64,000 nt of DNA from Azorhizobium sp943371865. GTDB lineage: Bacteria; Pseudomonadota; Alphaproteobacteria; Rhizobiales; Xanthobacteraceae. The notes beneath the pieces are model-generated. The model ran no database searches, was not told the DNA's origin, and saw only the letters and a list, made by a program, of their open reading frames with translations. The translations under genes were made by a program, and so were the position numbers. Below, in pieces: positions 9,953 to 17,744 of this stretch. Numbering within the stretch: the first letter of the stretch is position 1; each line of letters begins with the position of its first letter. The stretch spans positions 62,001 through 126,000 of the forward strand of contig NZ_CALRWL010000009.1 of NCBI RefSeq assembly GCF_943371865.1. The letters run 5' to 3'.

Positions 9953-10192
9953 GTGCAAGTTCTCGTCCGCGACAACAATGTCGATCAAGCCCTCAAGGCG
10001 CTCAAGAAGAAGATGCAGCGCGAGGGGATCTTCCGCGAGATGAAGCTCCGTGGCCATTACGAGAAGCCGTCCGAGAAGCGGGCGCGCGAGGAAGCCGAAG
10101 CGGTGCGCCGCGCCCGCAAGCTGGCCCGCAAGCGCGCCCAGCGTGAAGGCCTGCTGCCCTCCAAGCCCCGGGTCGCTGCCGGCGCACGCTGA
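9953..10192 (+). CDS. rpsU: 30S ribosomal protein S21
   Basis: Small basic ribosomal protein (79 residues) of the 30S subunit, needed for translation initiation. It begins VQVLVRDNNVDQALKALKKK, the conserved S21 N-terminus, and ends in an Arg/Lys-rich tail (ARKLARKRAQREGLLPSKPR). The start is GTG at 9953 with AGAGG 7 bases upstream; the frame is open for 56 codons further upstream, but that part is unlike S21. It is flanked by a strong terminator upstream, so it has its own promoter. Confidence 0.95.
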   Translation: MQVLVRDNNVDQALKALKKKMQREGIFREMKLRGHYEKPSEKRAREEAEAVRRARKLARKRAQREGLLPSKPRVAAGAR

Positions 10193-10495
10193 GGCGATGC
10201 GCCGCCGGGCATCCGGCGTCTTAAGAGTATTTGAGCCGAGCTTGAAGCATCTGCGTGGCCTGCGCCGCGCGGATGTTTTGCGTTTGGCCCTCGCCGCCGG
10301 CCTGGCCTTTGCCATCGCGACGTCCTCACATCCGGCGCCGGGCGGCCGGACGCGCGTGGGCGCGGGCGCCCGGCGCAGGCGGAGATTTCGGCAGCGGCCG
10401 CCAAATGCCTTTCGTTACAAGCCCTGTGAACACAACCGTTTGAGTTGCGCAGACCCGCCCGCATCGTGATGCTCCGGCGCAACGGAGGCTACACG
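10193..10495 (+). other. Gap between rpsU and msrP
   Basis: No gene supported. A small hairpin (CGCCGG-GCAT-CCGGCG, 10203-10218) just after rpsU may help end its transcript, but no T-tract follows. No clear promoter for msrP was recognised. Confidence 0.45.
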
Positions 10496-11470
10496 ATGCT
10501 CATCAAGTCGAGACGCGGCTGGGAAATCCCGGAGCGGGATGTCACGCCGGAAGCGGTGTTTCTCTCGCGTCGCGCGCTGCTCGGGGCCGGTGCCGGACTG
10601 ATCGGGGCCAGCGCCCTGCCCGGCAGCGCCTTTGCCCAGGCGACAGCGGGCGCAGCGGACCCTTCCGCCGGCCTGTATCCCGTGGCGCGCAATCCGCGTT
10701 ACACGCTGGATCGGCCGCTGACGCCGGAGACCGCCGCCAGCTCGGTGAACAATTATTACGAGTTCGGCACCAATTACGACGTCGCCAAGGCTGCCGCCAA
10801 GCTCAAGCGCCGTCCCTGGGTGGTGACCATCGACGGGCTGGTGGAAAAGCCCATGCAGGTGGGCATCGACGATCTGCTGAAAGCCATGCCGCTGGAGGAG
10901 CGGGTCTATCGCCACCGCTGCGTGGAAGCCTGGTCCATGGCGGTGCCGTGGAGCGGCTTCCCCATGAAGGCCCTGGTGGATTACGCCCGCCCGCTGGGCA
11001 GCGCCAAGTTCGTGCGCATGGAGACCTTTCTGGACAAGGAGGTCGCTCCCGGCCAGTCCGGCCGCTTCTATCCCTGGCCCTATGTGGAGGGGCTGACCCT
11101 GGCGGAAGCCAATAATGAGCTGGCCTTCCTGGTCACCGGCATTTACGGCAAGCCGGCGCCCAACCAGTTCGGCGCCCCGCTGCGGCTGGCGACGCCGTGG
11201 AAGTACGGCTTCAAATCCATCAAGGCGATCGTGAAGTTCACCTTCGTGGAGCAGAAGCCCAAGACCTTCTGGGAGACGGTGCAGAGCGCCGAATACGGCT
11301 TCTGGGCCAATGTGAACCCGCAGGTGCCCCACGCCCGCTGGAGCCAGGCCACGGAGAAGGACATCGCCACCGGCGAGCGGCGCCCGACCCTGCTCTACAA
11401 CGGCTATGGGGAATTCGTCGCCGATCTCTACAGCGCCCCCGCATTCAAGAGCGAGAAGCTCTGGATGTGA
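10496..11470 (+). CDS. msrP: Protein-methionine-sulfoxide reductase catalytic subunit MsrP (YedY)
   Basis: Periplasmic molybdopterin enzyme of 324 residues that repairs oxidised methionine in envelope proteins. The N-terminus MLIKSRRGWEIPERDVTPE leads to a twin-arginine signal (SRRALLGAGAGLIGASALPG...AFA), so export would be folded, with cofactor. The molybdenum-ligand cysteine is in YRHRCVEAWSM (about residue 142), followed by the YedY core (VPWSGFPMKALVDYA, FYPWPYVEGL). ATG at 10496 has ACGGAGG 8 bases upstream. Its usual membrane heme partner MsrQ is not encoded next to it or anywhere in the window. Confidence 0.95.
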   Translation: MLIKSRRGWEIPERDVTPEAVFLSRRALLGAGAGLIGASALPGSAFAQATAGAADPSAGLYPVARNPRYTLDRPLTPETAASSVNNYYEFGTNYDVAKAAAKLKRRPWVVTIDGLVEKPMQVGIDDLLKAMPLEERVYRHRCVEAWSMAVPWSGFPMKALVDYARPLGSAKFVRMETFLDKEVAPGQSGRFYPWPYVEGLTLAEANNELAFLVTGIYGKPAPNQFGAPLRLATPWKYGFKSIKAIVKFTFVEQKPKTFWETVQSAEYGFWANVNPQVPHARWSQATEKDIATGERRPTLLYNGYGEFVADLYSAPAFKSEKLWM

Positions 11471-11649
11471 GGCCCACCGTCCCCGTCGGGCCGGCACGCG
11501 CCACCAACCGCAGGTGGGTGGTGCCGGTGGCGCGGGCGCAAATGCACCGGCGCGGCGCGTTTTCTGGCCAAGTGTTGCACGGCTGCGCTTGACCGCCGTG
11601 CGGGCCGGAGCCATCGTCCGCCCGACACGTTGGGTGCTGGGAGAGAGAC

Positions 11650-12114
11650 ATGGGTTCGATGGTGCGCAAGGCATGGGCACGGGCCGGAATGGCAGCGCTC
11701 GTGGTGGCCTCCATGGCAGCCCCGGCTCATGCCGCCAATTGGCTGGAAAAGAACTTCTGGCTGCCCAACGACAAGTTCAGCGGCGACGTGCCCGCCTGCA
11801 CCGAGCCCCTGGCGCTGGGCACCATTTCCAACCACTTCGCCGAAACCGAGCGGATGTATTGGAAAAAGAACGCCAATATCGTCAGCTATTCGGACGTGCA
11901 CGAGATCGCCTTGAAGCCCTGGGGCGAAGGCTTCGTGCCGCGCCGTTACTGCCGCGCCACGGTGGTCACCACCGATTCCAAGAAGCAGACGCTGTATTAT
12001 TCCATCATCGAGGACGGCGGCTTCCAGGGCTTCACCTGGGGCGTGGAATGGTGCATCGCCGCCTATGACCGCGAATTTGCCTACGCGCCCAACTGCAAGA
12101 TGGCCCAGCCGTGA
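11650..12114 (+). CDS. Small secreted protein of unknown function with four cysteines
   Basis: 154 residues with a clear signal peptide (MGSMVRKAWARAGMAALVVASMAAPAHA, cleavage after AHA) and a mature part of about 126 residues rich in aromatic residues (NWLEKNFWLPNDKF, TLYYSIIEDGGFQGFTWGVEWCIAAYD). The mature chain has four Cys (in VPACTEP, RRYCRAT, VEWCIAA, APNCKMA), enough for two disulfides in the periplasm. I do not recognise a named family. GGGAGAGAGAC precedes the ATG; a second ATG three codons later is also possible. Its stop overlaps the GTG start of the RNase T2 gene by 4 bases, so the two are probably translated together; a partner or inhibitor role for the nuclease is only a guess. 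Confidence 0.85.
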   Translation: MGSMVRKAWARAGMAALVVASMAAPAHAANWLEKNFWLPNDKFSGDVPACTEPLALGTISNHFAETERMYWKKNANIVSYSDVHEIALKPWGEGFVPRRYCRATVVTTDSKKQTLYYSIIEDGGFQGFTWGVEWCIAAYDREFAYAPNCKMAQP

Positions 12115-12770
12115 GTCTGCGCGCCTGCGCCGCCCTGCTGCTGGTTCTGGCGGCGATCGGCGGCGCGAAGGCGCAAGAGAACGGGTCGGGCCGCAATGTG
12201 CCCGGCCAGTTCGATTTCTACGTTCTCTCGCTCTCCTGGTCGCCCTCCTATTGCGCCACCCGGGACAAGCCCGATGGCCTGCAATGCGGCGGGCCGCGCC
12301 CCTACGCCTTCGTGGTGCATGGCCTGTGGCCGCAATATGAGCGCGGCTATCCCGACAGTTGCGCCCGCCCGGCGCCGCGCCTGCGCCCCGACCAGGTGCG
12401 CGGCATGCTGGACCTGATGCCGAGCCCCGGCCTCGTCACCCATGAATGGGCCAAGCACGGCACCTGCTCGGGCCTTTCGGCCACCGCGTATTTCGATCTG
12501 GTGCGCGCCGCCCGCGCCCGCGTGGTGATTCCCCAGAGCTATGTGGACCCCACCGACTATCGTATGGTCTCCGCGGCGGAAGTGGAGACGGCCTTCCAGA
12601 TGGCCAATCCGGGATTGGCCTCCGACATGATCGCGGTCGATTGCGACCGCACCCGATTGCGCGAAGTGCGAGTGTGCCTGACCAAGGACCTGGCCTTCCG
12701 CGCCTGCCCGCAGGTGAATGCCGCCAGTTGCCCCGCCGGGCGGCGGTTGGCGGTTCCCCCCTTGCGCTAA
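12111..12770 (+). CDS. Periplasmic ribonuclease T2 family protein
   Basis: 219-residue endoribonuclease of the T2/RNase I family, which cuts RNA through a 2',3'-cyclic phosphate. Signal peptide LRACAALLLVLAAIGGAKA. Both active-site segments are intact: CAS I as FVVHGLWPQYE (His about 70) and CAS II as THEWAKHGTCSG (Glu and His about 111-116). Several Cys pairs suit a periplasmic protein. Translation starts at GTG 12111, overlapping the stop of the upstream secreted protein (GTGA), a sign of translational coupling. Likely scavenges RNA in the periplasm. Confidence 0.93.
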   Translation: MSLRACAALLLVLAAIGGAKAQENGSGRNVPGQFDFYVLSLSWSPSYCATRDKPDGLQCGGPRPYAFVVHGLWPQYERGYPDSCARPAPRLRPDQVRGMLDLMPSPGLVTHEWAKHGTCSGLSATAYFDLVRAARARVVIPQSYVDPTDYRMVSAAEVETAFQMANPGLASDMIAVDCDRTRLREVRVCLTKDLAFRACPQVNAASCPAGRRLAVPPLR

Positions 12771-12795
12771 GGCCGGCGTCCGTTCAAGACGCAGC

Positions 12796-13647
12796 ATGAA
12801 CTATCGCCACGCCTTTCACGCCGGAAATCCGGCGGACGTCATGAAGCATGCGGCCCTTGCCCGCGTGCTCACCTATTTCGCCAAGAAGGACAATGCCTAT
12901 CGCGTGGTGGATACCCACGCGGGCGCCGGCCTTTATGATCTGGCCGGCACCTCGGCTTTGCGCACCGGCGAGGCGGAGAGCGGCATCGAGCGGGTGCTGG
13001 CGGCCGATCTTCCCGCGCCGGCGGCTGAATTGCTGGCGCCATATCTCGATGCGGTGCGCGAGTTGCGCACCCACGCCGGCCCCAAGCGCTACCCCGGCTC
13101 CCCCGCCCTGGCGCTGGCGCTCGGCCGGCCGCAGGATCGGTTCCTGTTCTGCGAGTTGAACCGCGAGGAGCGGCTGAAGCTGGACAAGTTCGTGGGCGAG
13201 GATCCCCGCGCCAAGGTGCTGCTGCAGGACGGCTGGCATGCGGTGGGCGCCCATCTGCCGCCGCGCGAACGGCGCGGCCTGCTGCTGATCGATCCGCCGT
13301 TCGAGGAAGCCGGCGAGTTCGACCGCATGCTGGTGGCCCTGCGCGCCGCCTATGAGCGCTTCGCCACCGGCACCTTCATGCTGTGGTATCCGATCAAGAA
13401 TCTGATGGCCGTGGATGCCTTCCGCCGCGACGTGGCACGCCTCGGCCTGCCCAAGACGCTGAAGGTGGAGATGGATTTCGCCGAGGTCCGCTCCCAGGAC
13501 CAGCTGTCCGGCAGCGGCCTGATCATCGTCAATCCGCCCTTCACCCTGGCGGACGAGATGCGCACCATCCTCACCGCGCTCGCGCCCATCATGGCCCGCG
13601 ACGGCAAGGGGCGGGTGCGGGTGTCATGGCTTGTCCCCACCGCCTGA
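12796..13647 (+). CDS. rlmJ: 23S rRNA (adenine(2030)-N6)-methyltransferase RlmJ
   Basis: Methylates A2030 of 23S rRNA using S-adenosylmethionine. The 283-residue protein begins with the family signature MNYRHAFHAGNPADVMKH, contains a SAM-binding segment (VVDTHAGAGLYDL), and carries the catalytic DPPF motif in LLIDPPFEE. Length matches the E. coli protein (280). The start at ATG 12796 is fixed by that signature, although the frame is open for 26 more codons. It is 25 bases after the RNase T2 gene and could be read from the same transcript. Confidence 0.95.
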   Translation: MNYRHAFHAGNPADVMKHAALARVLTYFAKKDNAYRVVDTHAGAGLYDLAGTSALRTGEAESGIERVLAADLPAPAAELLAPYLDAVRELRTHAGPKRYPGSPALALALGRPQDRFLFCELNREERLKLDKFVGEDPRAKVLLQDGWHAVGAHLPPRERRGLLLIDPPFEEAGEFDRMLVALRAAYERFATGTFMLWYPIKNLMAVDAFRRDVARLGLPKTLKVEMDFAEVRSQDQLSGSGLIIVNPPFTLADEMRTILTALAPIMARDGKGRVRVSWLVPTA

Positions 13648-13733
13648 CGGGTCGATAAAGGACAGCCCCTGAGCGCCCTCCCGGGGCGCTGCCCCATCCG
13701 GGGCATTCCATCCTCCTGCGAGCGAGTCTTCCC

Positions 13734-14327
13734 ATGCGCCTGCGTTATTCGCCGTCTTCCCCGTTCGCCCGCAAGGTGCGTGTCGCCGCGGCCGTGCTCG
13801 GCGTGCCGCTGGAGCTGGAAACGGCGGACACCATGGATGCCAACGACACGCTGCGGCAGCAGAACCCCCTCGGCAAGATCCCGATCCTGCTGCGCGACAA
13901 TGGCCCCGCGCTGTTCGATTCGTCGGTGATCGTGACCTATCTCGACCATGTGGCCGGCGGAAACCGGCTGATTCCCACGGAGACCGAAGCGCGCTTCGCC
14001 ACCTTGCGCCTGGAGGCTCTGGCCGACGGCGTCATGGATGCGGCCCTGCTCCAGGTCTATGAGCGCCGCTACCGGCCCGAGGACAAAGTGGTGCAGTCCT
14101 GGCTCGACAACCAGGCCGGCAAGATCGCCCGGTCCCTGGCGGAGCTGGAAGCCGCCCCGCCCGCGGCCGGCGCCCCGACGGCGGGCGACATCGCCCTCGC
14201 CTGTGCCTTCGGCTATCTGGATTTCCGCCACGGCGGCGCCTGGCGGGCCGACCACCCCAATTTGGTGGCCTGGTATGAGGCCTTCCCGGCGCGCTGCCCC
14301 GGATTCAGCGAGACCGCGCCGGGCTGA
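13734..14327 (+). CDS. Glutathione S-transferase family protein
   Basis: 197 residues. N-terminal thioredoxin-like domain with the likely catalytic Ser/Cys-position segment YSPSSPFARKVRV, the cis-Pro motif NPLGKIPIL, and the glutathione-binding FDSSVIVTYLD. The C-terminal all-helical domain holds ADGVMDAALLQVYERR and GDIALACAFGYLDFRHGG. Substrate unknown; members of this family range from true transferases to stringent-starvation-type proteins. ATG at 13734 is preceded by GAGCGAG. Convergent with the DUF1236 gene. Confidence 0.9.
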   Translation: MRLRYSPSSPFARKVRVAAAVLGVPLELETADTMDANDTLRQQNPLGKIPILLRDNGPALFDSSVIVTYLDHVAGGNRLIPTETEARFATLRLEALADGVMDAALLQVYERRYRPEDKVVQSWLDNQAGKIARSLAELEAAPPAAGAPTAGDIALACAFGYLDFRHGGAWRADHPNLVAWYEAFPARCPGFSETAPG

Positions 14328-14356
14328 ACCGGAGCGCTGAAGCCTCAAAACGCAGT

Positions 14357-14478
14357 CAGGCGCGCACCCGTCCCGGCCTGAAGCCCGGAAGGGTGCGCGC
14401 CTGAGCGAGACCGGACGATTGACGCCCGGTCGTTTCAGATCTGCGCATGGACCGGGACAGATGCCCCGGTCCATGCGC
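14357..14478. terminator. Three stacked inverted repeats between convergent genes
   Basis: Three inverted repeats lie between the GST gene (+) and the DUF1236 gene (-): 14357-14369 with 14391-14403 (13 bp), 14409-14414 with 14426-14431 (6 bp), and 14443-14456 with 14465-14478 (14 bp, 8-base loop). None has a proper T-tract, so intrinsic termination is uncertain; they may instead be structured mRNA 3' ends. Confidence 0.55.
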
Positions 14479-14484
14479 GGTCGA

Positions 14485-14874
14485 TCACTCGATGATCTGG
14501 ATCACCTTGCGGGTCCGCGGCTCGATGATGACCCGGCGGTCATTCACCACCGAATATTCGTAGCTGCTGTTGTCGGGAATGGTGTAGACGCGCACATCCT
14601 GCGGCAGGGGCTCGCCCACCACCACTTCGCGCTCCACCCGCACCGAGGGCTGACGCTCCTTGACCACGTAGGAGCGCACTTCCTGGGGCGGCTCGCCGGC
14701 CGCACCGATGCTGGCGCCGGCCACGCCGCCGATCACGGCGCCCACCGGGCCACCCACGACGGCACCCACCGCCGCGCCGCCCACAGCACCGGCCGCGGTC
14801 GAACCCTGCGCGAACGCAACGGCGGGGGAAAGCAATGCCAACGCAAACGCCGAAGCGATAAGACCATTTCGCAT
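14485..14874 (-). CDS. DUF1236 protein with glycine-zipper segment
   Basis: 129 residues, exported: signal peptide MRNGLIASAFALALLSPAVAFA. Next comes a glycine-zipper stretch (about residues 27-60, GAVGGAAVGAVVGGPVGAV), able to insert in a membrane or oligomerise, then a C-terminal DUF1236 segment (VVGEPLPQDVRVYTIP ... EPRTRKVIQIIE). Function is not established for the family. CAGGAGATAG precedes the ATG. A promoter that fits the alphaproteobacterial EcfG consensus lies 35-59 bases upstream (14909-14933), suggesting membership of the general stress regulon, so an envelope-stress role is a reasonable inference. Confidence 0.88.
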   Translation of the reverse strand: MRNGLIASAFALALLSPAVAFAQGSTAAGAVGGAAVGAVVGGPVGAVIGGVAGASIGAAGEPPQEVRSYVVKERQPSVRVEREVVVGEPLPQDVRVYTIPDNSSYEYSVVNDRRVIIEPRTRKVIQIIE

Positions 14875-14908
14875 GTTCTATCTCCTGTGATGACCGATCC
14901 AGGCAATA

Positions 14909-14933
14909 AACGTTGCCGTGGACCGTTCGTTCC
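14909..14933 (-). promoter_or_regulatory. EcfG-type general stress promoter of the DUF1236 gene
   Basis: On the minus strand GGAAC (14933-14929), a 16-base spacer and CGTT (14912-14909), which matches the EcfG/sigma-T consensus GGAAC-N16/17-CGTT known from alphaproteobacteria. The start of transcription would fall near 14903, giving a leader of about 30 bases with the ribosome binding site. Confidence 0.7.
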
Positions 14934-15071
14934 ATCGCAGAAGCACGCGAAGACAAAACCGCAGCGCATGAGAGCGTGCCCACTCTACGTGGACATGCTC
15001 AGATAAAGACACCCAATGGACGCCAGATGCTTAGGCTTGACCATGGACATGCCGCAGCGGCATTTGCACGT

Positions 15072-16478
15072 TCAGACCAGGTCCGCGCCCCACAGTCCAC
15101 GCAGGCGCACCTCGGCCAAGGTGGCATCTAGCACCCGGCGGGCGGTGGCGATGAGTTCGTCCGCCTCCGGCTCGCTCAAGGTGAAGGGCGGGGCCAGGAT
15201 CAGGCTGTCGCGCACGGCGCGCATCACCAGCCCCTCGCGAAACGAGATGTCCCGCGCCAGCTGGCCCACGGTGCCCTCCTCCCCGGAGAATTTGGCGCGG
15301 GTCGCCTTGTGCGGCGTCAGTTCCAGCGCGCCGATCAGCCCCACCATGCGGGCCTCCCCCACCAGGGGATGATCCGCCAGCGCCCGCCAGCGTTGCTGGA
15401 GATAGGGGCCGATGTCGCATTTCACCCGCGCCACCAGATCCTCGTCCTGCATGATCTTCAGCGTCGCCAGCGCCGCCGCGCAGCCGCCCGGATGGCCGGA
15501 ATAGGTGAAGCCATGGTTGAAGTCGCCGCCGTGCTCGATCAGGCCCTGCGCCACGCGGTCGCCCACGATCACCCCGCCCAGCGGGAAATAACCGGCGGTG
15601 ACGCCCTTGGCGAAGGTGATCAGGTCCGGTGTGAAGCCCATATATTGGCAGCCGAACCATTCGCCGGTGCGGCCGAAGCCGCAGATCACCTCGTCGGAGA
15701 CCAGCAGCACGTCGCGCTCGCGGCAGATCTTCTGCACTTCCGGCCAATAGGTGGCGGGGGGAATGATGACCCCGCCCGCGCCCTGGATCGGCTCGCCGAT
15801 GAAGGCCGCCACATTGTCGGCCCCGGCCGCGTCTATGGCGCGGGCCACGTCGCGGGCCGCCTTCAGGCCGAAGTCTTCCGGCGAGAGATCGCCGCCTTCC
15901 GCCCACCAATAGGGCTGGGCCGCGCGCACGATGCCGGGAATGGGCAGGCCGCCCTGCGCATGCATGGGCGCCATGCCGCCCAGCGAGGCGCCGCCCATGG
16001 TGGAGCCGTGATAGGCATTGTGCCGGGCCACGAACACGGTCTTGTCCGGCTTCCCGACGCTCGCCCAATAATGGCGCACCATGCGGATGACCGTATCCAC
16101 CGCCTCGGAGCCGCCGGAGGTGAAGAACACATGCTCCATGCCGGCGGGGGCGACGGCGGCGATGGCCGCGCTGAGTTCCGCCGCGCCCGGATGGGTGGTC
16201 TTGAAGAAGGTGTTGTAATAGTCGAGCTGGCGCAACTGGTCGGCGATGGCGTCGACGATGGCGCCGCGGCCATGGCCCACCGCCGAGCACCACAGGCCGG
16301 ACATGCCGTCCAGGATCTTGTGGCCCTCGGAATCGAAGATATAGGCCCCCTCCGCGCGGGTGATGACCCGCACCCCTTCCGCATTCAGCGCCTTGGTATC
16401 CGAGAACGGATGCAGATGATGCGCGGCGTCCAGGTGCCGCCATTGGGCGGTGGAATTGGCGCGGGGGGATGAGGTCAC
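15072..16478 (-). CDS. Class III (omega) pyridoxal-phosphate aminotransferase
   Basis: 468 residues, fold type I PLP enzyme. The motifs run in order: GLWCSAVGHGRG, the PLP phosphate-binding TSGGSEAVDT, NAYHGSTMGGASLGG, the cofactor-contacting Asp in LLVSDEVICGFGRTG, and the Schiff-base lysine in DLITFAKGVTAGY. Enzymes of this subgroup move amino groups from omega-amino donors (beta-alanine, taurine, putrescine and similar) to pyruvate; the exact substrate cannot be read from sequence. I chose GTG at 16478 because AGGAG lies 10 bases before it; the frame is open for 32 codons upstream without conserved features. No operon partner. Confidence 0.92.
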   Translation of the reverse strand: MTSSPRANSTAQWRHLDAAHHLHPFSDTKALNAEGVRVITRAEGAYIFDSEGHKILDGMSGLWCSAVGHGRGAIVDAIADQLRQLDYYNTFFKTTHPGAAELSAAIAAVAPAGMEHVFFTSGGSEAVDTVIRMVRHYWASVGKPDKTVFVARHNAYHGSTMGGASLGGMAPMHAQGGLPIPGIVRAAQPYWWAEGGDLSPEDFGLKAARDVARAIDAAGADNVAAFIGEPIQGAGGVIIPPATYWPEVQKICRERDVLLVSDEVICGFGRTGEWFGCQYMGFTPDLITFAKGVTAGYFPLGGVIVGDRVAQGLIEHGGDFNHGFTYSGHPGGCAAALATLKIMQDEDLVARVKCDIGPYLQQRWRALADHPLVGEARMVGLIGALELTPHKATRAKFSGEEGTVGQLARDISFREGLVMRAVRDSLILAPPFTLSEPEADELIATARRVLDATLAEVRLRGLWGADLV

Positions 16479-16668
16479 GATGGACGCACTCCTGTGGTGG
16501 CGAGCCTGAGGTGGCGAGAGGCCGGCGCGGAAAGCGGACCCTATGTTCCTGCCCTGCGGCCAAGCCCAAGGCAAGCGCCGCGCGCCCCTCGCCCAGCCTG
16601 TGCGGCGTCAGGACCCGCCCCTGCGACGCCGCCAGATCAGCACCCGTCGGACACGGGCGCCGTCACGA

Positions 16669-16887
16669 TCACTCCGGTGCGAGCCGCGGCGGCGGCGCGG
16701 TGGACTCGCCGTCCTCGTCCTCATCCTCGGTGACCGGAATGGCATAGGCGCCGGTCAGCCAGCGGTGGAGATCCACATCGGCGCAGCGCTTGCTGCAAAA
16801 GGGACGATAGTGCGCGGTGGAGGGCTTGCCGCAGATGGCGCAGGGCTTGGAGACGAAGGCGGGCGGAGTGTGCTCGGCGTCGCTCAT
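16669..16887 (-). CDS. yacG: DNA gyrase inhibitor YacG, zinc-binding
   Basis: 72 residues with the four-cysteine zinc site (CAICGKPSTAHYRPFCSKRC) followed by ADVDLHRWLTGAYAIPV and an acidic tail, which is the YacG signature. In E. coli YacG binds GyrB and blocks gyrase. ATG overlaps the maf stop codon by 4 bases (ATGA), so it is translationally coupled to maf. Confidence 0.94.
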   Translation of the reverse strand: MSDAEHTPPAFVSKPCAICGKPSTAHYRPFCSKRCADVDLHRWLTGAYAIPVTEDEDEDGESTAPPPRLAPE

Positions 16888-17504
16888 GCCGCCCGCTCCA
16901 CCCAGCCGGCGCGAACCGGATACCCCTCGCCGGCCAGCAGAGCCACCGTCTCGGCCAAGGGCAGTCCCACCACGCCGGTATAGGAGCCGGACAATTTCAC
17001 CACGAAGCTGCCGGCAATGCCCTGGATGGCATAGCCGCCGGCCTTGCCGCGCCATTCGCCGCAGGCGAGATAAGCGGCGATGTCCTCGTGCGACAGGCGC
17101 TTGAAGCGCAGGCGCGTCTCCACCAGCCGGGTGCGCGTGCGCCCCTTGGCGGAGACCACGCAAATGCCGGTGAACACCCGGTGCGCGCGCCCGGACAAGA
17201 GCCGCAGGCAGGCTTCCGCCTCATCCTGCAGTTCCGGCTTGGGCAGGATGCGCCGTCCCACCGCCACCACGGTATCCGCCGCCAGGACGATGGCCGGAAT
17301 GTTGGCCTCCTTGGCCCGCGCGGCCACCAATTCCCCCTTCTGGAGCGCCAGCCGCAGGGCGAGGCGGCGCGCAAGTTCCCCGCGTTCCGGCGTCTCGTCC
17401 ACGTCGGCGGGCATCAGGAGGTCCGGTTCAATGCCGGCTTGATTGAGCAGAGCGAGCCGTCGGGGAGACCCCGAGGCGAGCACGAGCTGGACCCGGTCGT
17501 TCAC
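16884..17504 (-). CDS. maf: Maf-family nucleotide pyrophosphatase
   Basis: 206-residue house-cleaning enzyme that hydrolyses non-canonical or dTTP/UTP-type nucleotides to monophosphates. Signature motifs are LASGSPRRLALL at the N-terminus, VLAADTVVAVGRR with the catalytic Asp, and WRGKAGGYAIQGIAGSFV. Cotranscribed with yacG (4-bp overlap). In many Rhizobiales infA (IF-1) lies just upstream of maf; here that place is taken by a divergent alpha/beta hydrolase gene. Confidence 0.95.
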   Translation of the reverse strand: MNDRVQLVLASGSPRRLALLNQAGIEPDLLMPADVDETPERGELARRLALRLALQKGELVAARAKEANIPAIVLAADTVVAVGRRILPKPELQDEAEACLRLLSGRAHRVFTGICVVSAKGRTRTRLVETRLRFKRLSHEDIAAYLACGEWRGKAGGYAIQGIAGSFVVKLSGSYTGVVGLPLAETVALLAGEGYPVRAGWVERAA

Positions 17505-17744
17505 GTCTGCGTCACCTCAACTGGCCTGAAACAGGGAGCGCCGCCACTGGCGGCAGTCGCGCGGCACGCTATCCCAAAGGCTTGCGCGTGGGAACGGTGC
17601 ATTCGCGTCTTGTCCCGGTCGCTGCGTGCGACCATCCTGCGGTTGGCCTGTCGCCCCGTCCGAGGCACAACAGTATCGCCCCCTGCCTTGTTCCCATACC
17701 GCCGGCTTTCAGCCGCCCCGAGACCGCTCCTGAGGAAGGACCCC

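Noticed and set aside
13648..13733. Hairpins after rlmJ (AGCGCCC/GGGCGCT and GCCCC/GGGGC) as terminators
   Set aside because: No T-tract follows either stem, and such GC hairpins are frequent by chance at this base composition.
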